Below are positions 1-10,326 of a stretch of 64,000 nt of DNA, in pieces. Every line of letters begins with the position of its first letter. The stretch's first letter is position 1. The notes beneath the pieces were generated by a model that worked only from the letters and a program-made list of their open reading frames with translations, had not been told where the DNA came from and did no database searches. Position numbers and translations under genes: made by a program. Origin of the DNA: an uncultured Pelagibacteraceae bacterium (GTDB lineage Bacteria; Pseudomonadota; Alphaproteobacteria; Pelagibacterales; Pelagibacteraceae); the NCBI GenBank assembly GCA_902619665.1, contig CACNFB010000002.1, positions 91,113 through 155,112 on the forward strand, written 5' to 3'.

Positions 1-597
1 GCCAAAAATGTCATAACCTTTTGCACTATTTAGTTTACCAATAAAAGAAATCAGCTTTTTTTTATTATTAAAATTAATCTTAGTTTTATTTGTCGATTGA
101 TAACAAACAGAAGTTTTTTGTTTTAATAGTTTTTTATTTTCAATTCCAATAAAAAATCTTTCTTGAGACCATTCGCTATTGAATAGTATTTTATCGATTT
201 TATTTAATAGGAATAACCTATCTTCTATAGATTTTGATCCGTTCATTGATAACGGATCATTATGAAAATATAAAATAATTTTTTTATTTTGTAAATTATT
301 TAAAAATTTTATGTAATTAGGTCTGTTATGTATTTCTATAATATCGGAATTTATTATTTTTTCTTTTTCCAAAAATTTTAACACGTAATTTTTTGAATTA
401 CTTCTTATCAATGATCTATTTAATTCAATGTTAACATAATTTTTTAAAAATGGTTTTTTATTAGTCATATTCCCGAAAACAAAAGAATTTTTTGAAAATT
501 TACTATTTTGAATAGTATCCTTAACGAATAATGATACAGCACCAGCATTAACAGATGAAAAATTTTCTTTATATGGAAGGAGTACAGATATCTTCAT
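1..597 (-). CDS. Glycosyltransferase (family 1/4-like), partial, runs off the left edge
   Basis: Manual reverse translation from CAT at 595-597: MKISVLLPYKENFSSVNAGAVSLFVKDTIQ...HNDPLSMNGSKSIEDRLFLLNKIDKILFNSEWSQERFF...KKLISFIGKLNSAKGYDIFG, resembling a GT-B glycosyltransferase; ATG overlaps the stop of the downstream ORF. Confidence 0.7.
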   Translation of the reverse strand, partial: MKISVLLPYKENFSSVNAGAVSLFVKDTIQNSKFSKNSFVFGNMTNKKPFLKNYVNIELNRSLIRSNSKNYVLKFLEKEKIINSDIIEIHNRPNYIKFLNNLQNKKIILYFHNDPLSMNGSKSIEDRLFLLNKIDKILFNSEWSQERFFIGIENKKLLKQKTSVCYQSTNKTKINFNNKKKLISFIGKLNSAKGYDIFG

Positions 598-857
598 GTA
601 TCTAAAAAAATTTTTTTAATTCGGTTTCTTAATTTATAATTATGTTTAAGCATATATTCTTCTTTTAAAGCAATATTTTTAGATTGATACCCCTTTGAAT
701 ATGCTAGTTTCCATAATCTACCTCTTGTGAATTTGGCACCTTTTGAATTGTTATGTAAAAGTAGTCTTTTTTTTATATTATTTGTGTATCCAACATAAGA
801 AATTCCATTTTTATATTTAGATTGAGTGCTTACAATTAAATAAACAAAGTATTTCAT
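594..857 (-). CDS. GIY-YIG nuclease superfamily protein (UPF0213-like)
   Basis: 87 aa with YFVYLIVS...GISYVGYTNNIKKRLLLHN, AKFTRGR, GIY-YIG-like signature. Confidence 0.85.
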   Translation of the reverse strand: MKYFVYLIVSTQSKYKNGISYVGYTNNIKKRLLLHNNSKGAKFTRGRLWKLAYSKGYQSKNIALKEEYMLKHNYKLRNRIKKIFLDT

Positions 858-859
858 AT

Positions 860-934
860 TGGCGGTCCCTAGGGGAATCGAACCCCTCTTTCATGGATGA
901 AAACCATGTGTCCTAACCGATAGACGAAGGGACC
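860..934 (-). tRNA. tRNA-Glu (TTC), CCA encoded
   Basis: Reverse complement GGTCCCTTCGTCTATCGGTTAGGACACATGGTTTTCATCCATGAAAGAGGGGTTCGATTCCCCTAGGGACCGCCA folds as a cloverleaf; anticodon TTC. Confidence 0.95.
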
Positions 935-984
935 AAAAAACAGTCTTTTATTGCAAAAAAAAAAATTAATCAAGTTTAAAGAAT

Positions 985-2670
985 TTATATCAATAAATCT
1001 TTTATAATAATTTGATTTTTTTTTTTACCATCCCAAAAATATTGATCAATAGTCCCAATTAAACTAAATTTTTTTTTATAATTAACTAGATAATTACCAA
1101 TTGACGTATTGACTGCGTCAAATGCGATAGATTGAAATGATCTATTTTCTTTATTTTTCAAAATACAATTTATATGTCGATTATTAATAATTTTTGTTTT
1201 AATAGACTTTAAATTTTCAAATAAAAATAACGGCTGTTGGTTATCGTGACCAAAAGGTTCTAATTTTTTTAAATCATTAAAGATAGAAGAATCATCTTTA
1301 GGTAATAATTTTTTACAATCATAATAAAAAGTGTCTTTTTTTTTGGACTTTCGATATTCTGCATTAATGAATTTTTTTAATTTAATTAAATTTTCTTTTT
1401 TAACTACAAAACCAGCGGCCATATTATGGCCTCCCCCTCTTTCTATTAGTTTAAAATTCAATAATTTATTAAACAAATTATTCAAATTAAATTGATCAGT
1501 GGATCGAACTGAGCCTTTATAAAAATTAAAAGAGTTTGTAATTACAAAAGCAGGTCTATTTAACTTGTCTTTTAGTTTACCTGCAATAATACCTAAAATA
1601 CCTTCATGAAATAATTTATTTTCCTCAAATATAACTTCTTCATTATTCTCATATTTTTTAAAATCTATAAGGTTAATACAAAAATTTTCAATTTTTTTTC
1701 TTTTAATATTTAAAATTTGTATTTCTTCAACAGTTTTTTTAATTTTATTCAAATTTTTTGAACAAAATAATTCAACAGAAAGTTTCGCATCTTTTAGTCT
1801 ACCTGGTGAATTGATCATTGGACCAATAGAATAAGAAATATCTGTATAGCTGATTGGTCTTTTTAAAGATAAGAAATTTAATAATTGTTTGATACCAGGA
1901 TTTTCAATTTTACTAAATTTATTTAATGCAATCTTTGAAATATGTTTATTTGAATGTCTTAAAGGCATAAGGTCACAAATAGTCCCTAAAAGTGCAAAAA
2001 AAAGAAAATCATAAATATTTATTTTTTTTTTTAATTTATTATTCAATAAATTTATTAAATAGAAAGTTAACGCAGCAGCACAAATATTCTGCCCCATATA
2101 ATCTTTGGGATTTTTCATCGGATTTATGATATTTAAAGTTGATCCCAATTTGTTATTAATATGATGATGATCTATTATTAATACCTCTATGTTATTTTTC
2201 TTTAAATAGTTAACTATTTCTATAGAATTACTTCCACAATCGACAAAAATTACAATTTTTGTGTTTTTTTTTAAGTTTTTTTTAATCAACTCTAAATTTG
2301 GACCATATCCATCATTAAACCTATTAGGAATTAAATAATAGTTTGGATTTTTAAAGTAATTAAAAAAATTTACTAAAATTGCAGTAGAAGAGACGCCATC
2401 AACATCATAATCGCCATAAACTAAAACTAATTCTTTTTTTTTAATAATCTTTATTAATAAATTTCTAGCTTTTAAAAAGTCGTTATTTTCCAAAAAGGGA
2501 TTATTTAGTTGAATTTCATTTTCTAATTCATTTATCTCGTCTAATGAATAATTTCTACTTAAAATAAGTTTTGATAAATCATATGATAAACTATTGTCTA
2601 AAGATATTTTTTCAATAATTCTATTATTTAATTTCCTCTCAGACCATTTATTTCCTGAGACAGATATCAT
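985..2670 (-). CDS. recJ: Single-stranded-DNA-specific exonuclease RecJ
   Basis: DHH family motifs: VYGDYDVDGVSSTAIL, IIDHHH, ERGGGHNMAAGF. Confidence 0.95.
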   Translation of the reverse strand: MISVSGNKWSERKLNNRIIEKISLDNSLSYDLSKLILSRNYSLDEINELENEIQLNNPFLENNDFLKARNLLIKIIKKKELVLVYGDYDVDGVSSTAILVNFFNYFKNPNYYLIPNRFNDGYGPNLELIKKNLKKNTKIVIFVDCGSNSIEIVNYLKKNNIEVLIIDHHHINNKLGSTLNIINPMKNPKDYMGQNICAAALTFYLINLLNNKLKKKINIYDFLFFALLGTICDLMPLRHSNKHISKIALNKFSKIENPGIKQLLNFLSLKRPISYTDISYSIGPMINSPGRLKDAKLSVELFCSKNLNKIKKTVEEIQILNIKRKKIENFCINLIDFKKYENNEEVIFEENKLFHEGILGIIAGKLKDKLNRPAFVITNSFNFYKGSVRSTDQFNLNNLFNKLLNFKLIERGGGHNMAAGFVVKKENLIKLKKFINAEYRKSKKKDTFYYDCKKLLPKDDSSIFNDLKKLEPFGHDNQQPLFLFENLKSIKTKIINNRHINCILKNKENRSFQSIAFDAVNTSIGNYLVNYKKKFSLIGTIDQYFWDGKKKNQIIIKDLLI

Positions 2671-3617
2671 GTAATTTTTTGTACTTTCTCTTGTATATTT
2701 TTTTTGATTTTCATACTTTTGTGAGTAACAAAAGTATCTGTCATAAAATAATCTCCAGATTTTTCTATACCTTTGACTAGTTCGCCATTTGTAATTCCCG
2801 TAGCACAGAAAATGCTATCCCCTTTAATAATATCTTTTAATTCATATTTTTTTTCAAAATCAACAATGCCCATATCTTTGGCTCTTTTTTTGGATATATC
2901 ATCATCAAATATAAATTTTCCTTGAAACCCACAATTATAAGCATCAAGTGCGCAAGCAGCCAAAACACCTTCTGGTCCACCACCTATACCTAAAAAAAGA
3001 TCTACTTCATACTTTTCATCTGTTACTAATAGCGCCCCTGATACATCTCCGTCAGAAATTAATTTAGTTTTAAGTTTTAATTTCTTAGCTTCTTCAATAA
3101 TTTCTTTATGTCTAGGTCTGTCTAAAATACATATAGTTATATCTTCAAGTTTTTTTTTTTTAAAATCAGACAGATTTTTTATATTTTTTGAAAAATTATA
3201 GTCTAAATCTATAACACCTTTTTCTATATTAGAACCGTAAGCTATTTTATTCATATAAGTTTCTGGTGCATTTAATAAATTATTTTTATATGAAACAGCA
3301 ATAACGGATAAAGCACCAGGTAAATTATTCGCAGCAAAATTTGTTCCTTCTAAGGGGTCGACAGCAATATCAATTTCTGGGCCATCGTTATTTCCTAAAA
3401 TTTCCCCAATATATAACATTGGGGCTTCATCTATTTCTCCCTCTCCTATTACTACTCTTCCCTTCATTTTAATATTGTTTAACACTTTTCTCATGGCGTC
3501 TGTCGCAAGCTTGTCCACCTCATTTTTGTCTTTTTTTCCAATTTTAGGAAGTGTTGCTATTGATGCTTGTTGTGTAACTTTAACAAATTCTTTTAGAAAT
3601 TTTTCGTCAATCTCCAT
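2667..3617 (-). CDS. glpX: Fructose-1,6-bisphosphatase class II (GlpX)
   Basis: GRVVIGEGEIDEAPMLYIGE, AVDPLEGTN, GIGGGPEGVLAA. Confidence 0.95.
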   Translation of the reverse strand: MEIDEKFLKEFVKVTQQASIATLPKIGKKDKNEVDKLATDAMRKVLNNIKMKGRVVIGEGEIDEAPMLYIGEILGNNDGPEIDIAVDPLEGTNFAANNLPGALSVIAVSYKNNLLNAPETYMNKIAYGSNIEKGVIDLDYNFSKNIKNLSDFKKKKLEDITICILDRPRHKEIIEEAKKLKLKTKLISDGDVSGALLVTDEKYEVDLFLGIGGGPEGVLAACALDAYNCGFQGKFIFDDDISKKRAKDMGIVDFEKKYELKDIIKGDSIFCATGITNGELVKGIEKSGDYFMTDTFVTHKSMKIKKNIQEKVQKIT

Positions 3618-4606
3618 TAAGCTTTTACTTCATCAGGAACATTATTCAATTTAGTTTCAAATTCTGACAATCTTCTTTGAACAGAAATTAACTCTACTAT
3701 TATTGGCCAACTTCTTACCAAATATTGCAATGAGTTCTCTACTTTATTAAAAGCTCTTGCAATTTGTTGAACAAATCCCAACGTGATAGCTCCAGTGACT
3801 ATTGTTGGGGCTAAAGCTACATATGGAACAATTACCATGCCTTGTAAATAACTCCATTTAACTGCATTAAAATATAAATAGTGAAAATACATTTTAAAAT
3901 GAATTTTACGAACGTTTCCATACAAAAAATTTACACTACTTGATCCTGCATTATTTATATTATCTTCACCTAATACAAGCTCTTTTCTATAAGCAGCCTC
4001 TTCTTTTTGAATATCATATTCAATTCCAGGTAATTTAAAACCAACAGCAGCTAGTAATAACGTTCCACCTAAGGCCGATACTATAGCTACCCAAACTAAA
4101 GCGTGATTAACTTCGCCGAAAAAAGGTAACATAGTTATTTGTTTGGATAATCCCCACAATATTGGTAAAAATGCAACAAGTGTCATTAAACTTCTTAGAA
4201 GCTCCACACCCAAACCTTCCATAATCCTCGCAAATTTTAAAGTATCTTCTTGAACTCTCTGTGAAGCCCCTTCTGTTAAACGAGCTTTATACCAATTTTC
4301 GTGGTAATAATCTGCCATGGCTGTTCTCCATCTAAACGTCCAATGACTAGTAAAATAATCTGTAGCAACAGAAATAACCATCCACACACCAGCAATTTTA
4401 GCAAATGTTAAAAGATATGAAATAAACTCTTTCTCTGATACCGAGTTAGGGGTTGTTAAGGCCTTTTGTAAAGTATCGTAAAATTCACCGAACCATTCAT
4501 TAATCATTACATCAAGTTGAACTTGGTACCATGTTGAAACTAATATTATTAATGAACCAAATATGCTCCAAGGATACCATCTTCTATTTGTAAAAAATTT
4601 AAACAT
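3617..4606 (-). CDS. SbmA/BacA-like peptide transporter
   Basis: NRRWYPWSIFGSLIILVSTWYQVQLDVMINEWFGEFYD...WRTAMADYYHENW, SbmA/BacA family pattern. Confidence 0.85.
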   Translation of the reverse strand: MFKFFTNRRWYPWSIFGSLIILVSTWYQVQLDVMINEWFGEFYDTLQKALTTPNSVSEKEFISYLLTFAKIAGVWMVISVATDYFTSHWTFRWRTAMADYYHENWYKARLTEGASQRVQEDTLKFARIMEGLGVELLRSLMTLVAFLPILWGLSKQITMLPFFGEVNHALVWVAIVSALGGTLLLAAVGFKLPGIEYDIQKEEAAYRKELVLGEDNINNAGSSSVNFLYGNVRKIHFKMYFHYLYFNAVKWSYLQGMVIVPYVALAPTIVTGAITLGFVQQIARAFNKVENSLQYLVRSWPIIVELISVQRRLSEFETKLNNVPDEVKA

Positions 4607-4894
4607 TTATTCTAAAAAATTGTCAGTATACGATTTTTTAACAAAAGATCTTTGATTATTTTCAATTAAAACAAATTCAATTTTATTTTTGTTTGCGTAT
4701 TCTATTGCTTGATCTTTGGTATCAAAAAAAAGTTTTAATTCAGATAGTGTATTTGAGGAACTTTCCCAACCCATTAAAGGGTTTATAGATATCGAATCGT
4801 CAATATATTCAAGTATCCACCTTTTAGTTTTGCCAATACCCGATTGCATTGACGTTTTGGTCGGTTTATATATTTTTGCTTTTTTCTTTGTCAT
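4607..4894 (-). CDS. ETC complex I subunit (NDUFS4-like)
   Basis: AKIYKPTKTSMQSGIGKTKRWILEY...PLMGWESSSNTLSELKLFFDTKDQAIEYANKN, family motif. Confidence 0.85.
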   Translation of the reverse strand: MTKKKAKIYKPTKTSMQSGIGKTKRWILEYIDDSISINPLMGWESSSNTLSELKLFFDTKDQAIEYANKNKIEFVLIENNQRSFVKKSYTDNFLE

Positions 4895-4897
4895 AAA

Positions 4898-4974
<77 letters not shown>

Positions 4975-5069
4975 AATTTGAATACTATTACAGTAGATAA
5001 ACTAATTTTTAAAGTATAAAGAGATCAAAAATAAAAGTATTTTAAATAGAATCTGGTATATAGGAAATT

Positions 5070-5534
5070 ATGATTATTGTTTGTCCCTGTGATCAAAAAA
5101 GTTTTAATATTGATGATAAATTAATACCTAAAGAAGGCCGATTGGTAAAATGTGGAGTATGTAATCATACATGGTTTTTTAAGCCATCGGAAAATATTGA
5201 AAAAAAACAAGATACTGCGACAGCGAATACAACTATTAACGAAGATGAAAAAAGAGAGTTTATACGGGTTAAGCGGACTAAAGAAACTATAAAACCAAAA
5301 GTAGATAAAACAATAGGGAATAAGAAATATTTACCAGCAATCAAGAAAGAAAAAAGTAAAAATTTTTCTAAATTATTTTTGGTTTTCTTAATATCAATAA
5401 TAGCTATTGTTATCTTAATAGACACTTTCAAGGTTCCCTTGAGCTATATAATTCCAAATATCAACTTTTATTTAGACAATTTATATCAAAGTTTGATAGA
5501 TATAAAATTATTTACAATAAATTTAATTAATTAA
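5070..5534 (+). CDS. MJ0042-type zinc-ribbon membrane-anchored protein
   Basis: N-terminal CPxC...VKCGVCNHTWF zinc-ribbon pattern plus one TM segment. Confidence 0.75.
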   Translation: MIIVCPCDQKSFNIDDKLIPKEGRLVKCGVCNHTWFFKPSENIEKKQDTATANTTINEDEKREFIRVKRTKETIKPKVDKTIGNKKYLPAIKKEKSKNFSKLFLVFLISIIAIVILIDTFKVPLSYIIPNINFYLDNLYQSLIDIKLFTINLIN

Positions 5535-5536
5535 AA

Positions 5537-6709
5537 ATGTTAAGATACTTATCAAGTCCGTTTAAGTGGTTCTTTAAATTAGAAGCTGCAAGTGGGTTAG
5601 TTTTATTAATAAGTGCAATATTAGCTTTAATAGTAAGTAACTCAGATTTATCCAAAATTTATTTTGAAACCTTGGATAAATATTTATTTATTGGAATAAA
5701 TAATTTTGGAATAAAATTATCTGTTCTGCATTGGATTAATGACGCCTTAATGGCGATATTCTTCTTTTTTGTTACACTAGAAATAAAAAGAGAATTTATT
5801 GAAGGAGAACTATCTAATTTTAAACAAGCAATGCTTCCAATAATGGGTGCAATTGGAGGTATGGTTGTACCAGCGCTAGTTTATATTTTTATAAATTATG
5901 GTGATACGGAAACATTAAGAGGATGGGCAATACCATCAGCTACAGATATTGCTTTTTCTTTGGGAGTTTTGTCATTATTAGGATCAAGAGTTCCTATATC
6001 ATTAAAAGTTTTTTTAACAGCTTTAGCAATAATTGATGACTTAGGAGCAATCATTATAATTGCTTTTTTCTATACTGGTGACTTGAAAATTCATTATTTG
6101 GGATTAATTGTTGTAGCTTTCATATTATTATTAATTTTAAATAAATTTAACATTAAAAACTTTATACTTTATCTTTTAATCGGTATTGTAATGTGGGATT
6201 TTACTCATCAATCAGGTATACATGCCACAATAGCTGGAGTTTTATTAGCAACAACTATTCCTCATAGAAAAAAACCTAAGGAATTCTCTTTATTAATCAA
6301 GATTGAACATGCAATAAGTCCTTATGTTGCATTTGGTATAATGCCATTGTTTGCTTTTGCCAATGCAGGTGTTTCTTTAGAAGGATTGTCTTTATCATCC
6401 TTCATGTCAAAAGTTCCATTGGGTATTTTATTAGGATTATTTTTAGGAAAACAATTTGGTGTTTTTATTTTTTCATACCTTTCAATTAAATTTAAATTAG
6501 CGCAAATGCCATCGAAAGCTAACTGGATTAATTTTTACGGTGTAGGGGTTTTAACTGGTATCGGATTTACTATGAGTTTGTTCGTAGGTAATTTAGCATT
6601 TATAGATAACATGAGTTATATGGATGGTGTTAAAATTGGAGTTTTAGGTGGGTCATTATTATCAACATTATTTGGATATTTTCTTATATTATTATCTCCA
6701 AAGAAATGA
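5537..6709 (+). CDS. nhaA: Na+/H+ antiporter NhaA
   Basis: ASGLVLL, LALIVSNS, WAIPSATDIAFSLGVL, TALAIIDDLGAIIIIA. Confidence 0.95.
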   Translation: MLRYLSSPFKWFFKLEAASGLVLLISAILALIVSNSDLSKIYFETLDKYLFIGINNFGIKLSVLHWINDALMAIFFFFVTLEIKREFIEGELSNFKQAMLPIMGAIGGMVVPALVYIFINYGDTETLRGWAIPSATDIAFSLGVLSLLGSRVPISLKVFLTALAIIDDLGAIIIIAFFYTGDLKIHYLGLIVVAFILLLILNKFNIKNFILYLLIGIVMWDFTHQSGIHATIAGVLLATTIPHRKKPKEFSLLIKIEHAISPYVAFGIMPLFAFANAGVSLEGLSLSSFMSKVPLGILLGLFLGKQFGVFIFSYLSIKFKLAQMPSKANWINFYGVGVLTGIGFTMSLFVGNLAFIDNMSYMDGVKIGVLGGSLLSTLFGYFLILLSPKK

Positions 6710-7272
6710 AATTTTCAAATTTTACTAAATTATTAGCAATTGTATTTTTAATGATCTCTTTTTTTTCTACAAAAACCTTAGCGAATTATGAAAAGGTTTT
6801 TTTTGATTTTTCTGTTGAACTTGTTAATGGAAAATTAATTGATTTAAAAGAATATAAAAATAAAAAAGCAATATTATTGGTAAACACTGCGAGTTATTGT
6901 GGTTTTACAAAACAATATAATGATATGCAAAATATTTGGGAGAAATATCAGAATAAAGGTCTATTAGTTTTAGCTGTTCCATCGAATTCATTTAATCAAG
7001 AAAAAAAAACAGAAAAAGAGGTAAAAGAATTTTGTGAAGTGAATTTTAATATCACTTTTCCAATTACTTCTATTTATGATGTTAAAGGTGATAGTGCACA
7101 TGATATATTTAAATGGGCAAAAGAAAATCATGGAAAATCAGCAATACCTAAGTGGAATTTTCATAAAATTTTAATTAATAATGAAGGTAAAGTTGAGGAT
7201 ACATTTTCATCTTTTACAAACCCTACTTCAAATAAAATTATTTCTAAAATAGAATCTTTGCTAAATATTTAG
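6706..7272 (+). CDS. Glutathione peroxidase family protein with signal peptide
   Basis: LVNTASYCGFTKQYNDMQNIWEKY, WNFHKILINNEGKV; N-terminal hydrophobic signal. Confidence 0.9.
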   Translation: MKFSNFTKLLAIVFLMISFFSTKTLANYEKVFFDFSVELVNGKLIDLKEYKNKKAILLVNTASYCGFTKQYNDMQNIWEKYQNKGLLVLAVPSNSFNQEKKTEKEVKEFCEVNFNITFPITSIYDVKGDSAHDIFKWAKENHGKSAIPKWNFHKILINNEGKVEDTFSSFTNPTSNKIISKIESLLNI

Positions 7273-8034
7273 AGTTAAACCATCATAAGCTGGTATAACA
7301 TTATTTGGTAATTTTTTTTTAATCTGGTTGTAGTCAATAGAACTTGCTAAATTTGTTAAAATTGTTTTTTTTGGCTTTATTTTTTTAATTAGTAATAGAA
7401 TATCTGTTAGACAATAATGTGATGGATGTTGATTATATTGAAGGCAATCAATTACTAGATATTTTAGATTATTAAGTGATTTTAAATCCTTTTTATATAT
7501 TTTACTTACATCACTAGCGTAAGCTAACTTATTGTTAATTACATAACATATACTGTCAATATTTCCATGTTCGACCTTTATAGATTTGAGACTAATAATC
7601 TTTCCATTATCTTTATATGAATGTTTTTTTTTTAAAGAATTGTTCTGTAATATGGGTGGATATTCTCTATTTTTTTTAAAACAATATCCAAATGAATTGA
7701 GTAGATACTTTTTAGTTAAATTATTGGTATATATATCTATCTTTTTTCTATTCTTTAAATAAAAAAAACGTAGTTCATTTATACCATGAGTTTGATCAGC
7801 ATGATGATGAGTGTAAAAAACTTTATCAATATTATTAATTTTATTCTTGATTAGTTGCTGTTTTAAATCAGGCGATGTATCAATCAAAACATTTTTATTT
7901 TTTGATTTTATTAATGCACAGCATCTAGTTCTATAATTTTTTTTATTTTTTGGATCACAATTACCAAAAAAACCATCAATTCTAGGAACTCCTAATGAAC
8001 TACCGCACCCTAAAATTATAAATTTTATTGACAT
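7261..8034 (-). CDS. MBL-fold metallohydrolase (PhnP-like)
   Basis: ILGCGSSLGVPRIDG, VLIDTSPDLKQQL, VFYTHHHADQTHGINELR. Confidence 0.85.
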   Translation of the reverse strand: MSIKFIILGCGSSLGVPRIDGFFGNCDPKNKKNYRTRCCALIKSKNKNVLIDTSPDLKQQLIKNKINNIDKVFYTHHHADQTHGINELRFFYLKNRKKIDIYTNNLTKKYLLNSFGYCFKKNREYPPILQNNSLKKKHSYKDNGKIISLKSIKVEHGNIDSICYVINNKLAYASDVSKIYKKDLKSLNNLKYLVIDCLQYNQHPSHYCLTDILLLIKKIKPKKTILTNLASSIDYNQIKKKLPNNVIPAYDGLTLNI

Positions 8035-8798
8035 TAATTTACTTCAAATAATTTTTTGAAATTTTGTGAAGTTATCAATTCTATTTCTTGTGGAGAAATA
8101 TTCTTTATTTTTGCCATATGTTCTAAAGTATACTTTAAATAACTAGGTTCATTAGTTTTTCCCCTTTTTGGTACCGGAGCAAGAAATGGGCTATCTGTTT
8201 CAATTAATATTTTATCTGAAGGGATAAAATTAAAGGTATTATTTAGATCTGTGCTCTTTTTAAAAGTTATAATACCACTTGCAGAAAAATATGAATTCAA
8301 ATCAAGCATTTTTTTTGCAAGTTCTAAACTTCCAGTATAACAGTGCATCAAAATTTTTATATTTTTATTTTTATATTTGTTTAATAATTCAAATGTTTCA
8401 TCTTCTGCATTTCTAGAGTGTATAATAATTGGTTTATTCAATTCAATGGATGCAAGTATATGTTCTTCAAAACTATTAATTTGTGAAACTTTGTCACTAT
8501 TGTTGTAGTAAAAATCTAAACCTGTTTCCCCTACCCCAATAATTTTTTTATTCTTAGAAACATTTTTAATTATTTGGTCCTTACTTATACTGTTAGTATT
8601 AGCTTCATGGGGGTGTATACCAAATGTGCCGTATATTATTTGATCTTTTTTTACCAAATTTTCTACTTCAGAAAAGTTTTTGTTAGTTGTGCAAATAGTT
8701 AAAATTTTTTCTATACCAACATTTTTAGCCCTTTGCATAACTTCTTCAAAATTATTAATCAGTGGTTCACGGTCTAAATGGCAATGAGAGTCAATCAT
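8034..8798 (-). CDS. tatD: TatD family metal-dependent hydrolase
   Basis: MIDSHCHLDREP, TFGIHPHEA, GETGLDFYYN, ILIETDSPFLAP. Confidence 0.93.
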   Translation of the reverse strand: MIDSHCHLDREPLINNFEEVMQRAKNVGIEKILTICTTNKNFSEVENLVKKDQIIYGTFGIHPHEANTNSISKDQIIKNVSKNKKIIGVGETGLDFYYNNSDKVSQINSFEEHILASIELNKPIIIHSRNAEDETFELLNKYKNKNIKILMHCYTGSLELAKKMLDLNSYFSASGIITFKKSTDLNNTFNFIPSDKILIETDSPFLAPVPKRGKTNEPSYLKYTLEHMAKIKNISPQEIELITSQNFKKLFEVN

Positions 8799-10326
8799 TT
8801 ATTATCTTTTTAATAAGTATATTAATTTTATTTATTTTCATACCTTGTTTTAAAAACTCATTATTTAGCAATGAATTAAAGATGATATCTTTTTCTTTAA
8901 TATTAAAAATATTTAAGGCTTTTAAAGAAGTTTCAGGTATAATTGGATACATTAAAATAGAAATTTTTCTAATTAATTCTAAGCTGACATAGATAATAGT
9001 ATTTAATCTATTAGTATCGTTTTTTTTATTCCAGGGTTCTTGGTCATTAAAATATTTATTAGCTCCAAACAAAGTCTCCATTAAAAAATTCATATAAAAA
9101 TTTATATCTTGTTTATTTACCGCATTTTCAATTTTACTGTAATTTTCTTTAAATCTATTTAATATATTTAAATCTTCATTATTAAATTTTATATTTTTTG
9201 GGATTTCTAAATTTAAATTTTTTTCATTAAAAGATATTACTCTCTGACATAAGTTACCGTAATTGTTAGCAAGATCACTATTGATACAATTTTCTAATTT
9301 TTCTTTTGATATATTGCCATCGTTGCCAAAAGAAACTTCTTTTAATAAATAAAATCTTAAAGGATCAAGACCATATTTATCAATAATTTCTAAGGGGTCT
9401 AATATATTTCCTTTCGATTTAGACATTTTTTCCTCATTAGATAAAATCCAACCATGACCGTATATAGTTTTAGGTAACGGTAAATTTGCTGCTAACAAAA
9501 AAGCTGGCCAGTAAACAGCGTGAAACCTTAATATGTCTTTACCAATTATGTGGACAGATGCAGGCCAGAAATTCTTATATTTATCATTATCAATATTAGG
9601 ATAATCAAGTGCGCTCAAATAATTTGTTAGTGCATCTAACCATACGTAAATAATATGGTCTTTTTGAGAGGGAACATTTATCCCCCAAGATATAGATTTT
9701 CTACTTACAGATAAATCTTTAAGTCCTCCTTTAACAAAACTGATAACTTCATTTCTTCTACTTTCTGGTCTTATAAATTCAGGATTTTTATCATAATAAT
9801 CCAGTAATTTTTTTTCCCAATTTGATAATTTAAAGAAAAAAGACTCTTCTTCAACCCATTCGACTTTTGAACCTGATAATTTGTTTACTTTAACATTATC
9901 TTTGTCTTCAATTTCATTTTCAGAATAAAAGGCTTCATCAGATACAGAATACCAACCTGAATATTTAGATAAATATATCTCATTTTTTTTTTCTAAAATA
10001 TTCCATAAATTTTCAACTGCCATTTTATGACGTTTTTCAGTTGTTCTAATAAAATCATCATTTGAAAGATTTAAAATAGCAGACAAATCTTTAAAATTTG
10101 AGCTTATTTCATTACAAAAATCTAAGGGATCTTTTTTTGCTTCTAATGCTGCTCTTTGGATTTTTTGGCCATGCTCATCTGTACCAGTTAAAAAAAAAAC
10201 ATTATGTTCGCTGATTCTTTTAAATCTTGCAAAAAAATCAGCAACTATACTTGAGTATGCATGTCCCATATGAGGTTTTGCAGATGGATAATAAATTGGT
10301 GTAGTGATATAATAGTTATTTTTCAT
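8791..10326 (-). CDS. metG: Methionyl-tRNA synthetase
   Basis: YYITTPIYYPSAKPHMGHAY, TGTDEHGQKI, KMSKSKGN. Confidence 0.97.
   Translation of the reverse strand: MKNNYYITTPIYYPSAKPHMGHAYSSIVADFFARFKRISEHNVFFLTGTDEHGQKIQRAALEAKKDPLDFCNEISSNFKDLSAILNLSNDDFIRTTEKRHKMAVENLWNILEKKNEIYLSKYSGWYSVSDEAFYSENEIEDKDNVKVNKLSGSKVEWVEEESFFFKLSNWEKKLLDYYDKNPEFIRPESRRNEVISFVKGGLKDLSVSRKSISWGINVPSQKDHIIYVWLDALTNYLSALDYPNIDNDKYKNFWPASVHIIGKDILRFHAVYWPAFLLAANLPLPKTIYGHGWILSNEEKMSKSKGNILDPLEIIDKYGLDPLRFYLLKEVSFGNDGNISKEKLENCINSDLANNYGNLCQRVISFNEKNLNLEIPKNIKFNNEDLNILNRFKENYSKIENAVNKQDINFYMNFLMETLFGANKYFNDQEPWNKKNDTNRLNTIIYVSLELIRKISILMYPIIPETSLKALNIFNIKEKDIIFNSLLNNEFLKQGMKINKINILIKKIIND

Noticed and set aside
594-857. 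GIY-YIG ORF as a homing endonuclease or mobile element
   Set aside because: Stand-alone 87-aa UPF0213-type protein next to tRNA-Glu with no intron, repeats or integrase.
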